Positions 42,312 to 50,898 of a stretch of DNA of 64,000 bases are shown one piece after another (position 1 is the first letter of the stretch; each line of letters begins with the position of its first letter). The notes beneath the pieces are model-generated. The model saw only the letters and a list, made by a program, of their open reading frames with translations. It did not search any database and was not told the origin of the DNA. Both the position numbers and the translations under genes were made by a program. This DNA is from Microbispora amethystogenes (GTDB lineage: Bacteria > Actinomycetota > Actinomycetes > Streptosporangiales > Streptosporangiaceae): NCBI RefSeq assembly GCF_016863015.1, contig NZ_BOOB01000021.1, forward strand, positions 153,130 to 217,129, written 5' to 3'.

Positions 42312-43351
42312 ACGAGCTCCTCTCGTCCGACCAGCTCCAGGGGGCGGCCGGTGGCGTGGCAGGCGACCGTACGGCCGTCGTGGGTGACGGCGGCGGGGTC
42401 GTCCGTCTCGCAGATGTCCATGCGCCGCTCGCAGCGCTCGCGGAACACGCAGCCCTGCGCGGGCAGCGTGCCGAGCGTCGGCGGGCGCCCGGGCAGCGCC
42501 CGGGCGAGGGACAGGTCGCCCGTGAGACGCGGGATCGCCCGGATCAGGCCCCGCGTGTACGGGTGGCGGGCGTCGCCGAGCACCTCGGTCACCGGCCCGT
42601 GCTCGACGACCCGCCCGCCGTACATGACGGCGAGGTCGTCGGCGACCTCGGCGACCGCGCCGACGTCGTGGGTGATGACGAGGGTGGTGAGCGCCCGCTC
42701 CTCGTGGACCTCCCGGATGATCCGCAGGATCGTCGCCTGCGTGATCATGTCGAGGGCGGTGGTCGGCTCGTCCAGAACGACGACTTTGGCGTTCAGGACG
42801 AGCGCGAGCATGATGCCGACCCGCTGGCGCATGCCGCCGGACAGCTCGTGCTGGTAGGAGTCGAGCACCCGGGCGCCGTCCATGCCCATGCGGGCCAGCA
42901 GGTCCCGGGCGTCGCGCACCAGCGCCCGCGGGTCCTCCACGTCGTGGGAGCGGCCGAGGTCGAGCAGCTGCTTGCCGATGGTCTTGAGCGGGTTCAGCGA
43001 GTTCTGCGCGGCCTGGAAGACGTAGCCGACCTCGCGGCCGCGGGCGCGGCGCAGGTCCTCGCCGCGCAGCGTCAGCACGTCGCCGAGCCCGTCGATCTCG
43101 ACGCTGCCCGCCGCGATCCTGCCGGGCGGCTGCACGGCGTTGAGCAGCGAGAGCGCGAGGGTCGACTTGCCCGAGCCCGACTCGCCGACGACACCGGTGA
43201 TCGTGCCGGGGGCGAGGGTCAGGTCGACGCCGCGGACGGCGGGCAGCTCGCCCGCCGGGGTCTTGTAGACGACCGTGAGGTCCCGGATGCGGACCCCCGG
43301 TGCCTCCATGTCACGTGCCGCCGCGTGAGGTGTGGCCGTGTGAGCGGTCAT
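42308..43351 (-). CDS. peptide-type ABC importer ATPase (OppD-like)
   Basis: 347 residues from the ATG at 43351, with GGAGG before it and only 5 bases after the OppC stop. Walker A GESGSGKST, Q-loop FQAAQNSLNP, signature LSGGMRQRVGI, Walker B VVVLDEPTTALD, H-loop ITHD. The C-terminal Cys-rich Opp extension is CVFRERCERRMDIC. It pairs with the OppF-like subunit to drive import. Confidence 0.92.
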   Translation of the reverse strand: MTAHTATPHAAARDMEAPGVRIRDLTVVYKTPAGELPAVRGVDLTLAPGTITGVVGESGSGKSTLALSLLNAVQPPGRIAAGSVEIDGLGDVLTLRGEDLRRARGREVGYVFQAAQNSLNPLKTIGKQLLDLGRSHDVEDPRALVRDARDLLARMGMDGARVLDSYQHELSGGMRQRVGIMLALVLNAKVVVLDEPTTALDMITQATILRIIREVHEERALTTLVITHDVGAVAEVADDLAVMYGGRVVEHGPVTEVLGDARHPYTRGLIRAIPRLTGDLSLARALPGRPPTLGTLPAQGCVFRERCERRMDICETDDPAAVTHDGRTVACHATGRPLELVGREELV

Positions 43352-43356
43352 AGGGG

Positions 43357-44283
43357 CTACTCCTCCCGCAGGCGGGGGTTGAAGATCTCGTCCATCGCGT
43401 CGACGATCAGCACGATGCCGAGCGTGAGCAGCAGGATCGCGATCAGCGGGGCCATCAGGTACGGCAGCGCGGCCGGGGTGGTGAGCGCGCCGCCGTTGAA
43501 GACGGCGAGGTTGAGCATCACGCCCCAGTTGTTGGACTCGAACGGCAGCACGCCGAGGAAGAACAGGCCGACCTGGGCGTACACCGCGCCGGTGACGGCG
43601 ATCAGCATGTTCATCGCGATGTACGGCGCCATGCTCGGCAGCAGCTCGCGGCCGACGATGTGCCGGGTCGGCAGGCCGAGCCCGCGGGCGGCCTCGATGA
43701 AGCCGCGTTCGCGCAGCGACAGCGTCTGCGACCGCACGGCGCGGGCGATGCCGCCCCAGCCGAGCACCCCGAGCACCAGGCCCATCTCCAGCGGGCTCTC
43801 GAACTTCCACACGGTGGACAGCACGAGCAGCAGCGGCAGGCCGGGGATGGCGAGGTTCATGTCGGTCAGCCGCATCAGCACGGTGTCCCACCGGCCGCGG
43901 TGGAAGCCCGCGAACAGCCCGATGACGGTGCCGAGCGCGACCGTGATGACGGCCGTGGCGAGGCCGGTGAGCAGCACGTACCGCGCGCCGGTGATCACGA
44001 GGGCGAGCACGTCGGTGCCCTCGAAGTCGGTGCCGAAGGGGTGGGCGAGGCTCGGCGGCGCGTAGAGGGCGTTGTCGTCGCGCGGCAGTTGGGCGGGGTA
44101 GAGCAGCGGCCCGGCCACGCCCATGAGCGCGAACAGGACGACGATGACCACTCCGGCCATGCGGCTGGGTTTGCGCCGCAGCACCCGCCACACGCCGCGC
44201 CAGAAGTTGCGCCGCAGCGTGGCCCGGGTGGTCTCGGCGGGCGGCGCCGCCGGAGGCCCGGCGGGGTTGACGATGACGGTCAT
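43357..44283 (-). CDS. peptide-type ABC importer permease (OppC-like)
   Basis: 308 residues, six membrane helices, with an N-terminal cytoplasmic extension and the OppC_N segment (VVIVVLFALMGVAGPLLYP). The permease EAA loop is FIEAARGLGLPTRHIVGREL. The ATG overlaps the OppB stop as ATGA, so permeases are translationally coupled. It forms the channel with the OppB-like protein. Confidence 0.92.
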   Translation of the reverse strand: MTVIVNPAGPPAAPPAETTRATLRRNFWRGVWRVLRRKPSRMAGVVIVVLFALMGVAGPLLYPAQLPRDDNALYAPPSLAHPFGTDFEGTDVLALVITGARYVLLTGLATAVITVALGTVIGLFAGFHRGRWDTVLMRLTDMNLAIPGLPLLLVLSTVWKFESPLEMGLVLGVLGWGGIARAVRSQTLSLRERGFIEAARGLGLPTRHIVGRELLPSMAPYIAMNMLIAVTGAVYAQVGLFFLGVLPFESNNWGVMLNLAVFNGGALTTPAALPYLMAPLIAILLLTLGIVLIVDAMDEIFNPRLREE

Positions 44284-45314
44284 GCCGCGCCTCCGCTCCT
44301 GACCCGGGGGTCGATCACCGTGTACAGCAGGTCGGCGACGATGTTGGCGACGACGATGCCCACCGTGATCACCAGGAACGTGCCGCCCATCAGGGCGTAG
44401 TCGCGGCTGCTGATGCTGTTGACGAGCAGCAGGCCGAGGCCCGGGTAGTTGAAGATCTGCTCGATGAAGATCGAGCCGCCGAAGAGCATGCCGATCGACA
44501 GGGCGAGGATCGTGAACAGCGGCAGGATCGCGTTGCGCGCGAGATACCGGAACACGATGCCGCGCCGCAGACCGCGCAGTTCGGCCGCGAGGATGAAGTC
44601 GTCGCCGAGCACGGCGACCACGTTCGACTTCATGGCGAGGATCCATCCGCCGTAGCTGGCCAGGGTGTACGTCACCACCGGCAGCACGGCGTGGTGCACC
44701 AGCGAGCCGATGTATCCGGGGTTGAGGCCGGGGACGAACTCGACGTCCACCGGCCCGCCGGACGGCATGATCGGCCACAGCGTCGCGAAGATCGCGGTGA
44801 GCAGCAGGCCGATCACGTACACCGGCACGCCGTGCAGCAGCGACCCGGACAGGGCGAGCGCGTCGCCGAGCCGGCCGGACCGCTTGATCGCGGCGTACAC
44901 GCCCATGGTCACGCCGAGCAAGAAGCTGAGCAGCGTGCCGGCGAGGACCGGCAGCACGGTCCAGCGCGCCGCGTGGCCGATCAGCGTGGTCACCTCGACG
45001 CCGGGCGTGCTGAGCGAGCGCCCGAGGTCGAAGTGGAGCAGCGAGCCCAGGTAGCCCACGTACTGCTGCCAGAGGTTGCCGGTGGGCAGGAAGCCGTACA
45101 GGACGGCGGTGGCCCGCTCGGCCTGCTCGGGCGACATGCCCTTCTGGATCAGGCTCTCGTACTGCCCGAGCACGGGGTTGCCGGGGATCTCCCGGATGAT
45201 GACGAAGCTGATCGTGGCCACGGCCCAGATCATGACCAGGCCGCGTACGACGTGGCCCGCGACCTTCCTGGCGATTGCGGCGGCCCGGTGCCGCCCGGGG
45301 ACCGTCTGCGTCAT
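44280..45314 (-). CDS. peptide-type ABC importer permease (OppB-like)
   Basis: 344 residues with six membrane helices. OppB markers: FVIIREIPGNPVLGQYESLI in the first loop, and an EAA-like loop DDFILAAELRGLRRGIVFRY. The periplasmic loop is somewhat long (PGVEVTTLIGHAARWTVLP). ATGA overlaps on both sides join it to the substrate-binding protein and to the OppC-like gene. Confidence 0.92.
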   Translation of the reverse strand: MTQTVPGRHRAAAIARKVAGHVVRGLVMIWAVATISFVIIREIPGNPVLGQYESLIQKGMSPEQAERATAVLYGFLPTGNLWQQYVGYLGSLLHFDLGRSLSTPGVEVTTLIGHAARWTVLPVLAGTLLSFLLGVTMGVYAAIKRSGRLGDALALSGSLLHGVPVYVIGLLLTAIFATLWPIMPSGGPVDVEFVPGLNPGYIGSLVHHAVLPVVTYTLASYGGWILAMKSNVVAVLGDDFILAAELRGLRRGIVFRYLARNAILPLFTILALSIGMLFGGSIFIEQIFNYPGLGLLLVNSISSRDYALMGGTFLVITVGIVVANIVADLLYTVIDPRVRSGGAA

Positions 45315-47131
45315 GCCCGCCCCTTCTCCGCTTTCCTGATCATCCCGAGCTGCATCCACACGCCGGACGACAGCCGCAGGGCCTGGTCGTCGTCGGGCGG
45401 GAACGCCGTGTAGCGGGAGGTGTTGACGAACTGCGTGTTGACGTAGTCCCAGAGCTGGACGACCGGAAGCTGCTCGTTGGCGACCTTGGCGAGGACGCCG
45501 ACGATGCGCTTCTGCTCCTCCTGCGACGCGTAGTTCAGCTTGCCGGTCAGCTCGCCGGGGTCGACGACCCCGGCCTCGCCGGCGTCGACCTTCTCCGGGC
45601 CGCCCATCCAGTTGCCCTCGGTGCCGGGCGCCACGTGCCGCAGCCGCCCGCCGAACATCTGCCAGCCGTTCGCCTGGCCGAACAGCCGCTGGAAGATGTT
45701 GTACGGCGACGGGCCGAGGCCGATCAGCCACAGTCCCAGGTCGTACTTGCCCTCGGCCAGCTCGCCCAGGTAGAGCGTGTAGTCGGCGGCGGTGACCACG
45801 CTCGCGTCGACACCGTGGTCGGCGAGCTGGCTGCTGATCGACTTGCCCGCGGCGACCCAGTCGGAGAACGACGCGGGCACGTGGATGCGGACCTTCCAGG
45901 GGCTGCCGTCCGGCATGGCCCACCGGCCGTTCCGCTTGGTCATGCCCGCCGCCTTGAGCTCGGCGTCGGCCTTGGCGGGGTTGATCCGATACTGCTCCAG
46001 GCCGTCGAACCCGGAGCCGAGCCAGGCCCGGGCCGCCTGGGCGTGGATGCCGGAGGTGGTGGCGGCGGGAGTGCCGCCCTCCGGGGAGGCGATCCTCGTG
46101 ACCTGGGCGCGGTCGATCAGGTAGGCCAGCGCCCGCCGCACGTGCACGTTGTCGTACGGCTTGTGCGCCTGGTTGAACGCGAGCGAGACGGCGACCGGCG
46201 AGTAGCCCTTGATCACCTTGCTGCCGCGGGCCTCGCGGATCCGGTTCATGACGGCGGTGGGCACGGAGGTGAAGGGGGCGTTGTCCAGCCGCCCGGCGAT
46301 CAGGTAGTTCCAGATCTGCTCGTTGCCCGTGTAGTTGAGAATCTTCACCTTGTCCGGCGCGATCTTCTGCCGGTCGTAGAAGTAGGGGTTGCGCGTGAGC
46401 AGCGCCGCGCCCGGGTTGACCCGCTCCAGCACGAAGGGCCCGGCCGACACGTCGTGGCCCGGGTCGTAGGCGATGACCTTCTCCGCCAGCCCGGTGATCG
46501 CGCTCTTCGCCTTCTCGGCCACCGCGCCCTGCCCGTGCTGGGCGGTCTTGAGCAGCTGCCAGAAGTCGGCGGGAAGGAGCTTGCCGAAGACGTGCGCGGG
46601 CACGACCACGGTCGACAGCAGGTTGGCGAGGAACGTCGAGCTGCGGTTGGCCCCCTGCGTGATCCGCACCGTGGTGGGGTCGACGACCTGGATGTCGGCG
46701 GCGGCGCCGGCCGCCTTCGGGTCCAGCGCGTACGCCGTGCCGCCCTGGGTATAGGCGAGACCGATCGAGACGCGCACGTCCTCGCTGGTCACGGGCACGC
46801 CGTCGGACCACTTGGCGTCCGGGCGCAGGTGGATGTCGACGTGCGACCGGTCGGGGGACGTCGTCCAGCTCCCGGCGATGGCCGGGTAGAACTGGTTGGG
46901 ATCGGTGGGGTCGTTCTTGGGCCACGCCAGCGCCATGCCGTTGTATCCCGAGAAGACCGATCCGACGGGGTTGAACGGGTTGATCGGCGCGCTCGCGTTG
47001 ATCTGCTTGCTGCCGTCGATCGTGGTGAACACGCCGCCGCCCGTGCGGGCGGTCTCCGTCGTCCCGGTAGTGCCGCAGGCGGTGGCTGTGGCGATCGACG
47101 CCACTGCCATGATCGCCGCGAGTCGCTTCAT
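45311..47131 (-). CDS. family 5 solute-binding lipoprotein of the ABC importer
   Basis: 606 residues from the ATG at 47131 (AGGAG 7 bases upstream); an in-frame start at 47188 lacks support. The signal peptide MKRLAAIMAVASIATATACG ends in a lipobox-like ATAC, unusual for an Ala at -3. It is an SBP_bac_5 protein (FNQAHKPYDNVHVRRALAYL; WQMFGGRLRHVAPGTEGNW) with an extended ~600-residue body. It should capture the cargo outside the membrane. Context suggests MurNAc-peptides or GlcNAc-MurNAc fragments; sequence alone cannot settle specificity. Confidence 0.9.
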   Translation of the reverse strand: MKRLAAIMAVASIATATACGTTGTTETARTGGGVFTTIDGSKQINASAPINPFNPVGSVFSGYNGMALAWPKNDPTDPNQFYPAIAGSWTTSPDRSHVDIHLRPDAKWSDGVPVTSEDVRVSIGLAYTQGGTAYALDPKAAGAAADIQVVDPTTVRITQGANRSSTFLANLLSTVVVPAHVFGKLLPADFWQLLKTAQHGQGAVAEKAKSAITGLAEKVIAYDPGHDVSAGPFVLERVNPGAALLTRNPYFYDRQKIAPDKVKILNYTGNEQIWNYLIAGRLDNAPFTSVPTAVMNRIREARGSKVIKGYSPVAVSLAFNQAHKPYDNVHVRRALAYLIDRAQVTRIASPEGGTPAATTSGIHAQAARAWLGSGFDGLEQYRINPAKADAELKAAGMTKRNGRWAMPDGSPWKVRIHVPASFSDWVAAGKSISSQLADHGVDASVVTAADYTLYLGELAEGKYDLGLWLIGLGPSPYNIFQRLFGQANGWQMFGGRLRHVAPGTEGNWMGGPEKVDAGEAGVVDPGELTGKLNYASQEEQKRIVGVLAKVANEQLPVVQLWDYVNTQFVNTSRYTAFPPDDDQALRLSSGVWMQLGMIRKAEKGRA

Positions 47132-47268
47132 GGGCTGCTCCTGGTTCCCGATTGCCTGGACAATACGGGCGCACTCGCGACCCGTCAATTTTTTCCATGC
47201 CTGGAGACGGCTGTGGAGTTAATTTTTACCGATGCCCGTGACCTGCGGGAACGTCTCTCCGGTTGCGG

Positions 47269-49011
47269 TCATCGCGGTCGGCCGGCGAGCCAGCGGGCCG
47301 CCGCCCGCGCCGACGCCGTCGAGTTGCCGTGGGTGGCGAGGTAGAGCCGCCCGGCGGGCGTCCCGGGCACCCCGGTCTCGACCACCACGGCGTCCGGCCG
47401 GGCCCGCAGCGCCTCCTCCAGCAGGCGCCGCATCCAGGCGTGCCGTACGGCGTCGTGGACGGCGATCACCAGCGGGCGCCCGGTGTCGCCCAGCAGGGCG
47501 AGCAGGTCCGGCGCGGCCTCCTCGTCGTTCGCCTCGGCCGTGACGGTGCCGGGCAGGATCTCCTCCAGCGCCTGCCCCAGGGTGAGGGGGGTGACCCGGC
47601 CCACGGCCTGGCTGGGGCGCGCCGCCATGCTCACCACCAGCGGCGCCCGCGTCAGCACCCCCGGCCCCACCACTCCGGCCGGTGTGTACGGGGTGGTGGG
47701 GAAAGCGGCGGGCGTAGCCGGTGGGGGCGGCGTGCTCGGAATCGCAGGCCTGGCGGCGGTGGGCCTGGTGGGGGCTGTGGGCCCGGTCACCGCGGGTCCT
47801 TCGGCCGGCGTGGCCGCTGTGAGTCCTGCGGTCACCCGCAGGGCGGCGGTGGCCGCCGCGAGGCCGAGGCCTTCGTCGGCGTCCCCGGCCGCCGCCGCCC
47901 TGGCGTCCGCCCGCGCGTCGTACCAGGCGGCCAGGTCCCGGACCCGGCCCGCCGCCTCGGCGAGGCGGTCCTCCTTCAGCCGTCCCTCGCGGACCGCCGC
48001 GGTGATCGCGTCGCGCAGCGCGTACACGCTCTCTCCCCCGGCCGACGACACCCCGACGCAGATCGCGTCCGCTCCGGCGGCCAGCGCGCGCACCGCGATC
48101 TCGCCGGGGGCGTGCAGGGCGGCGACCGCGCGCATCTCGATGGCGTCGGTCACCACGAGCCCGCCGAACCCCATCTCCTCGCGCAGCAGCCCGGTCAGCA
48201 CGGCCCGGCTCAGCGTCGCGGGCAGCGGGCCGACGGCGGGGACGAGCAGGTGCCCGCACATCACCGCGCGCACCCCGGCCGCGATGGCGGCCCGGAAGGG
48301 CGGCAGGTCGCGCCGTTCGATCACCTCCCGCGAGGCCCGTACGGCGGGCAGCGCGAGGTGGGAGTCGGTCACGGTGTCGCCGTGACCGGGGAAGTGCTTG
48401 GCGCAGGCGGCCACGCCCGCGCTCTGCAGGCCCTCGATCCACGCCGCGCCGTGCCGGCCGACCGCCTCGGGGTCGGAGCCGAACGAGCGCACGCCGATGA
48501 CGGGGTTGCGGGGGTCGGCGTTGACGTCGACGACCGGGGCGTAGTCGAGGGTGACACCGGCGGCGGCGACCATCCGGCCGATCTGCCGCCCGACCCGCCG
48601 GGTCAGCGACTCGTCGTCCGCGACGCCCAGCGCGAGGTTGCCCGGCCAGGAGCTTCCGGTGGCGGCCTCCAGCCGGGTGACGGACCCGCCCTCCTCGTCC
48701 ACCGCCACGATCACGTCCGGCCGCTCCCGGCGCAGCGCGGCGACCAGCGCCCTCGTCCCGTCCGCCGCATCCGCTGGGCCGCCTATTGCGCCGCCCGCCT
48801 CCCCGGCGCCGGCGTCGTCGCGGTCGCCGGTGCGATCGACGGTGCGGGGGGCGGCGCGGGTGACGTTGCGGGCGAAGAGCACCACGCCGCCGAGGCCGTC
48901 CGCGAGCGCGCGGAGCAGCCAGGCGGGCGGCTCGGTGCCCTCGAACCCGGGCTGGAGCACGGCCATCGCCAGCCGGTCCAGGCCGTCCCCGCTCGCTCCG
49001 CCCGCGGTCAC
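47269..49011 (-). CDS. nagZ: beta-N-acetylglucosaminidase NagZ (GH3)
   Basis: 580 residues from the GTG at 49011 overlapping the kinase stop (GTGA). GH3/NagZ motifs: VAVDEEGGSVTRL, DYAPVVDVNADPRNPVIG, AKHFPGHGDTVTDSHLALP (with the NagZ His-Asp dyad), and the nucleophile loop VVTDAIEMRAV. A Pro/Thr-rich linker (~residues 390-430) leads to a C-terminal GH3_C-like domain of about 120 residues. No signal peptide, so it cleaves GlcNAc from imported GlcNAc-MurNAc(-peptide) in the cytoplasm. An insert rich in Asp/Gly (RTVDRTGDRDDAGAGEAGG) breaks the N-terminal barrel. It belongs to the salvage operon. Confidence 0.93.
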   Translation of the reverse strand: MTAGGASGDGLDRLAMAVLQPGFEGTEPPAWLLRALADGLGGVVLFARNVTRAAPRTVDRTGDRDDAGAGEAGGAIGGPADAADGTRALVAALRRERPDVIVAVDEEGGSVTRLEAATGSSWPGNLALGVADDESLTRRVGRQIGRMVAAAGVTLDYAPVVDVNADPRNPVIGVRSFGSDPEAVGRHGAAWIEGLQSAGVAACAKHFPGHGDTVTDSHLALPAVRASREVIERRDLPPFRAAIAAGVRAVMCGHLLVPAVGPLPATLSRAVLTGLLREEMGFGGLVVTDAIEMRAVAALHAPGEIAVRALAAGADAICVGVSSAGGESVYALRDAITAAVREGRLKEDRLAEAAGRVRDLAAWYDARADARAAAAGDADEGLGLAAATAALRVTAGLTAATPAEGPAVTGPTAPTRPTAARPAIPSTPPPPATPAAFPTTPYTPAGVVGPGVLTRAPLVVSMAARPSQAVGRVTPLTLGQALEEILPGTVTAEANDEEAAPDLLALLGDTGRPLVIAVHDAVRHAWMRRLLEEALRARPDAVVVETGVPGTPAGRLYLATHGNSTASARAAARWLAGRPR

Positions 49012-50012
49012 CGGACGGCCTGCCCGATCAGCGCGCGGTGCGCCGCGGCGGCCCGGGGATCGTCTCCGAGGACGGCCCGCAGCGCGAGCGCGGCGGCGCC
49101 CGCCGCCGCGTCCCGCGCGGGCACCAGGTCGGCCCACCTGCCCAGCTCCGCCCAGACCAGGTGGGCGAGCTCGGTCGGCTCGGTCAGCAGCGATCCCGCC
49201 AGCACCAGCGGACCTCCGCCTCCCCTCGCCCACGCCCCGCTCCACGGGACGCCCTCGCCGCACACCACCCGTGCCGTACGGCACAGCCTGCGCGCGGCCT
49301 CGCCGACGACGCCGCGCGCCACCTCGTCGCCCTCGCGGGCGGCGGTGTCCACGACCGGCGCGAGCGTGCCGAGCCAGGCGGGCCCCTGCTCGGCGACCCG
49401 CGCGTACACGGCCGCCACCAGTTCCCCGGCGAGCGCGGGCCCGTCGTCCTCTCCGGCCGAGCCCGCCCCGAGGACGGCCTCGGCCACCCTGGCCACCAGG
49501 AGGGTCGGGGCGCCCCGGCCGTCGATGGCGTTCAGCGCCGCGGCGGCGCCCCGGCGGCCCAGCCACACGCCCGATCCCTCGTCGCCGAGCAGCCAGCCGA
49601 GCCCGTCGGCCCGCCGTACGACGCGGCGGGCGCGGACGCGGGCGCCGATCGCGCCGGTGCCGGCCACCAGCACCGCGCCGTCCGGCTCGACGGTCGCCCC
49701 GGTGAAGGCCACGAGCACGTCGGAGACCACCACCGGACGTCCTGCGAGCCCCGCGTCCCGCCAGGCCCGCTCGGCCGGTTCGGCCGCGCCGGCGACTCCC
49801 GCGAGGCCGAACACGCCTCCGGCGACCCGGCCGGGGTCGAGGCCCGCCAGAGCGCCGAGCAGCGCGGCGCGCAGGTTGGCCGCCGGGTCGGGAACCGAGA
49901 TCGCGTTGGCGCCGCCGGCCCGTCCCCGTCCGGCGACCTCGCCCGACTCCCCGGCCACGACGCAGCGCGTGCTGGTTCCTCCCCCGTCCACCCCGATGAA
50001 CAGAGCCCCCAC
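49008..50012 (-). CDS. BadF/BadG/BcrA/BcrD-family amino-sugar kinase (GlcNAc/MurNAc kinase)
   Basis: 334 residues from a GTG (GGAG 5 bases upstream). ASKHA kinase fold: phosphate-1 loop FIGVDGGGTSTRCVV, FGLAGVAG, VVVSDVLVAFTGA (catalytic Asp), VLVAGTGAIGA and LGWLLGDEGSG. This family contains N-acetylglucosamine kinase and MurK, which phosphorylate GlcNAc and MurNAc. Its place at the head of the nagZ/importer operon, with murQ nearby, fits MurK: imported MurNAc is phosphorylated here instead of by a PTS. Confidence 0.88.
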   Translation of the reverse strand: MGALFIGVDGGGTSTRCVVAGESGEVAGRGRAGGANAISVPDPAANLRAALLGALAGLDPGRVAGGVFGLAGVAGAAEPAERAWRDAGLAGRPVVVSDVLVAFTGATVEPDGAVLVAGTGAIGARVRARRVVRRADGLGWLLGDEGSGVWLGRRGAAAALNAIDGRGAPTLLVARVAEAVLGAGSAGEDDGPALAGELVAAVYARVAEQGPAWLGTLAPVVDTAAREGDEVARGVVGEAARRLCRTARVVCGEGVPWSGAWARGGGGPLVLAGSLLTEPTELAHLVWAELGRWADLVPARDAAAGAAALALRAVLGDDPRAAAAHRALIGQAVR

Positions 50013-50023
50013 GACCGCTCCCT

Positions 50024-50040
50024 ATGGAGATGCCTTCCAT
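50024..50040. promoter_or_regulatory. candidate operator upstream of the kinase/nagZ operon
   Basis: ATGGAGATGCCTTCCAT, with arms ATGGA/TCCAT and 7 bases between them, 11-28 bp before the kinase GTG. It resembles a GGAA/TTCC-armed site of the RpiR/MurR type, but no such regulator is encoded in the window. The core TTCCATGCCTGGAG also appears at about 47195-47208 upstream of the importer genes in a related order. Confidence 0.35.
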
Positions 50041-50099
50041 CAACCTATAAGTCGGTGGAAATCGTCTACAACGGTGGCCGGAGCGGCCGGGGGGCCGGG

Positions 50100-50324
50100 C
50101 TACTTCTGGCTGTCGGTGAGGTCCACCATCGCGGTGGCCGCACGGAAGAACTTGTTGCGGCCGAGGTCACCGATGGTCTTGATGTGGAACGCCTTCTTCA
50201 GCATCTCCGCGTCCTCCGCGCTGACGCCGGAGAGCGCCTCCACCGGCGCCTTGACGATCTCCTCCAGGCTCTTGTCCTCGTACGCGCGGTCGAGCAGCTT
50301 GGCAAGATCCGCTGTCACAGCCAT
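50100..50324 (-). CDS. conserved small actinobacterial protein, HhH-like
   Basis: 74 residues from the ATG at 50324 (GGGGGAG just upstream); a longer frame to 50465 is not protein-like. The body (KSLEEIVKAPVEALSGVSAE, DAEMLKKAFHIKTIGDLG) resembles a helix-hairpin-helix/SAM-like fold, with the C-terminal NKFFRAATAMVDL helix. No catalytic residue is seen. Function unknown. It sits alone between the salvage operon and a small membrane protein. Confidence 0.75.
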   Translation of the reverse strand: MAVTADLAKLLDRAYEDKSLEEIVKAPVEALSGVSAEDAEMLKKAFHIKTIGDLGRNKFFRAATAMVDLTDSQK

Positions 50325-50453
50325 GACTCCCCCAATCACCAGGCCCCGATACCTGGTGAAATGCCCCATGCACCCATTTCCTATGCGAGCGCGCGGGCGG
50401 CCCGCTTTGCGGAGGCCACCGCCGACGTTGATCTTTTCCCTTACTGTTCCCCC

Positions 50454-50870
50454 ATGTCCGTCCATCGACGTCTCCGCCGCCGGCTGACCCGCGAGGTCAC
50501 TCTTCCCTGGGGCCTGGGCGTCGCCGCCCTCGGCCTCGCCCTGGTCGTGGGCGGCCTCGTGACCGTACGCCTCGGGTTCGGCGACGTCCGGCTCACGCTG
50601 GCCAAGGGGCGCGCGATGCTGAACGGATCGGGCGTCTCCGGCACCTTCCAGCCCGACGACGGCCCGGCGGTCCTCCTACCGGGCGTGATCCCCTGGACCG
50701 ACGGATCCGGCTCCGTTCACCACGGAGGACGGCCCGCGTGCCTGTGGGACCGGGATCCGTCGGACGGGATGAACCGCAGCCCGGGAGCCCGCGTGCAGGC
50801 GGGATACCGGTGGGTGGAGACCCCCGGCGGGACCTCCTATCCCCTGGTCATGTGGCTCCGCTGTCCCTGA
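50454..50870 (+). CDS. small membrane-anchored hypothetical protein
   Basis: 138 residues from the ATG at 50454. The N-terminus is basic (SVHRRLRRRLTREV), one membrane helix follows (GVAALGLALVVGGLVTV), and the rest is extracytoplasmic with one Cys pair (ACLWDRD, MWLRCP). It has no recognised domain. No ribosome site is obvious; the ATG follows a C-rich run. It converges with the ABC exporter permease. Confidence 0.6.
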   Translation: MSVHRRLRRRLTREVTLPWGLGVAALGLALVVGGLVTVRLGFGDVRLTLAKGRAMLNGSGVSGTFQPDDGPAVLLPGVIPWTDGSGSVHHGGRPACLWDRDPSDGMNRSPGARVQAGYRWVETPGGTSYPLVMWLRCP

Positions 50871-50898
50871 CGCGCTTTCGGCCGGTGCCCGTCGTGGG

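Noticed and set aside
47263..50487. Open frame of more than 1000 codons on the plus strand opposite nagZ and the kinase
   Set aside because: Both genes on the minus strand have full catalytic motifs; the opposite frame is low-complexity.
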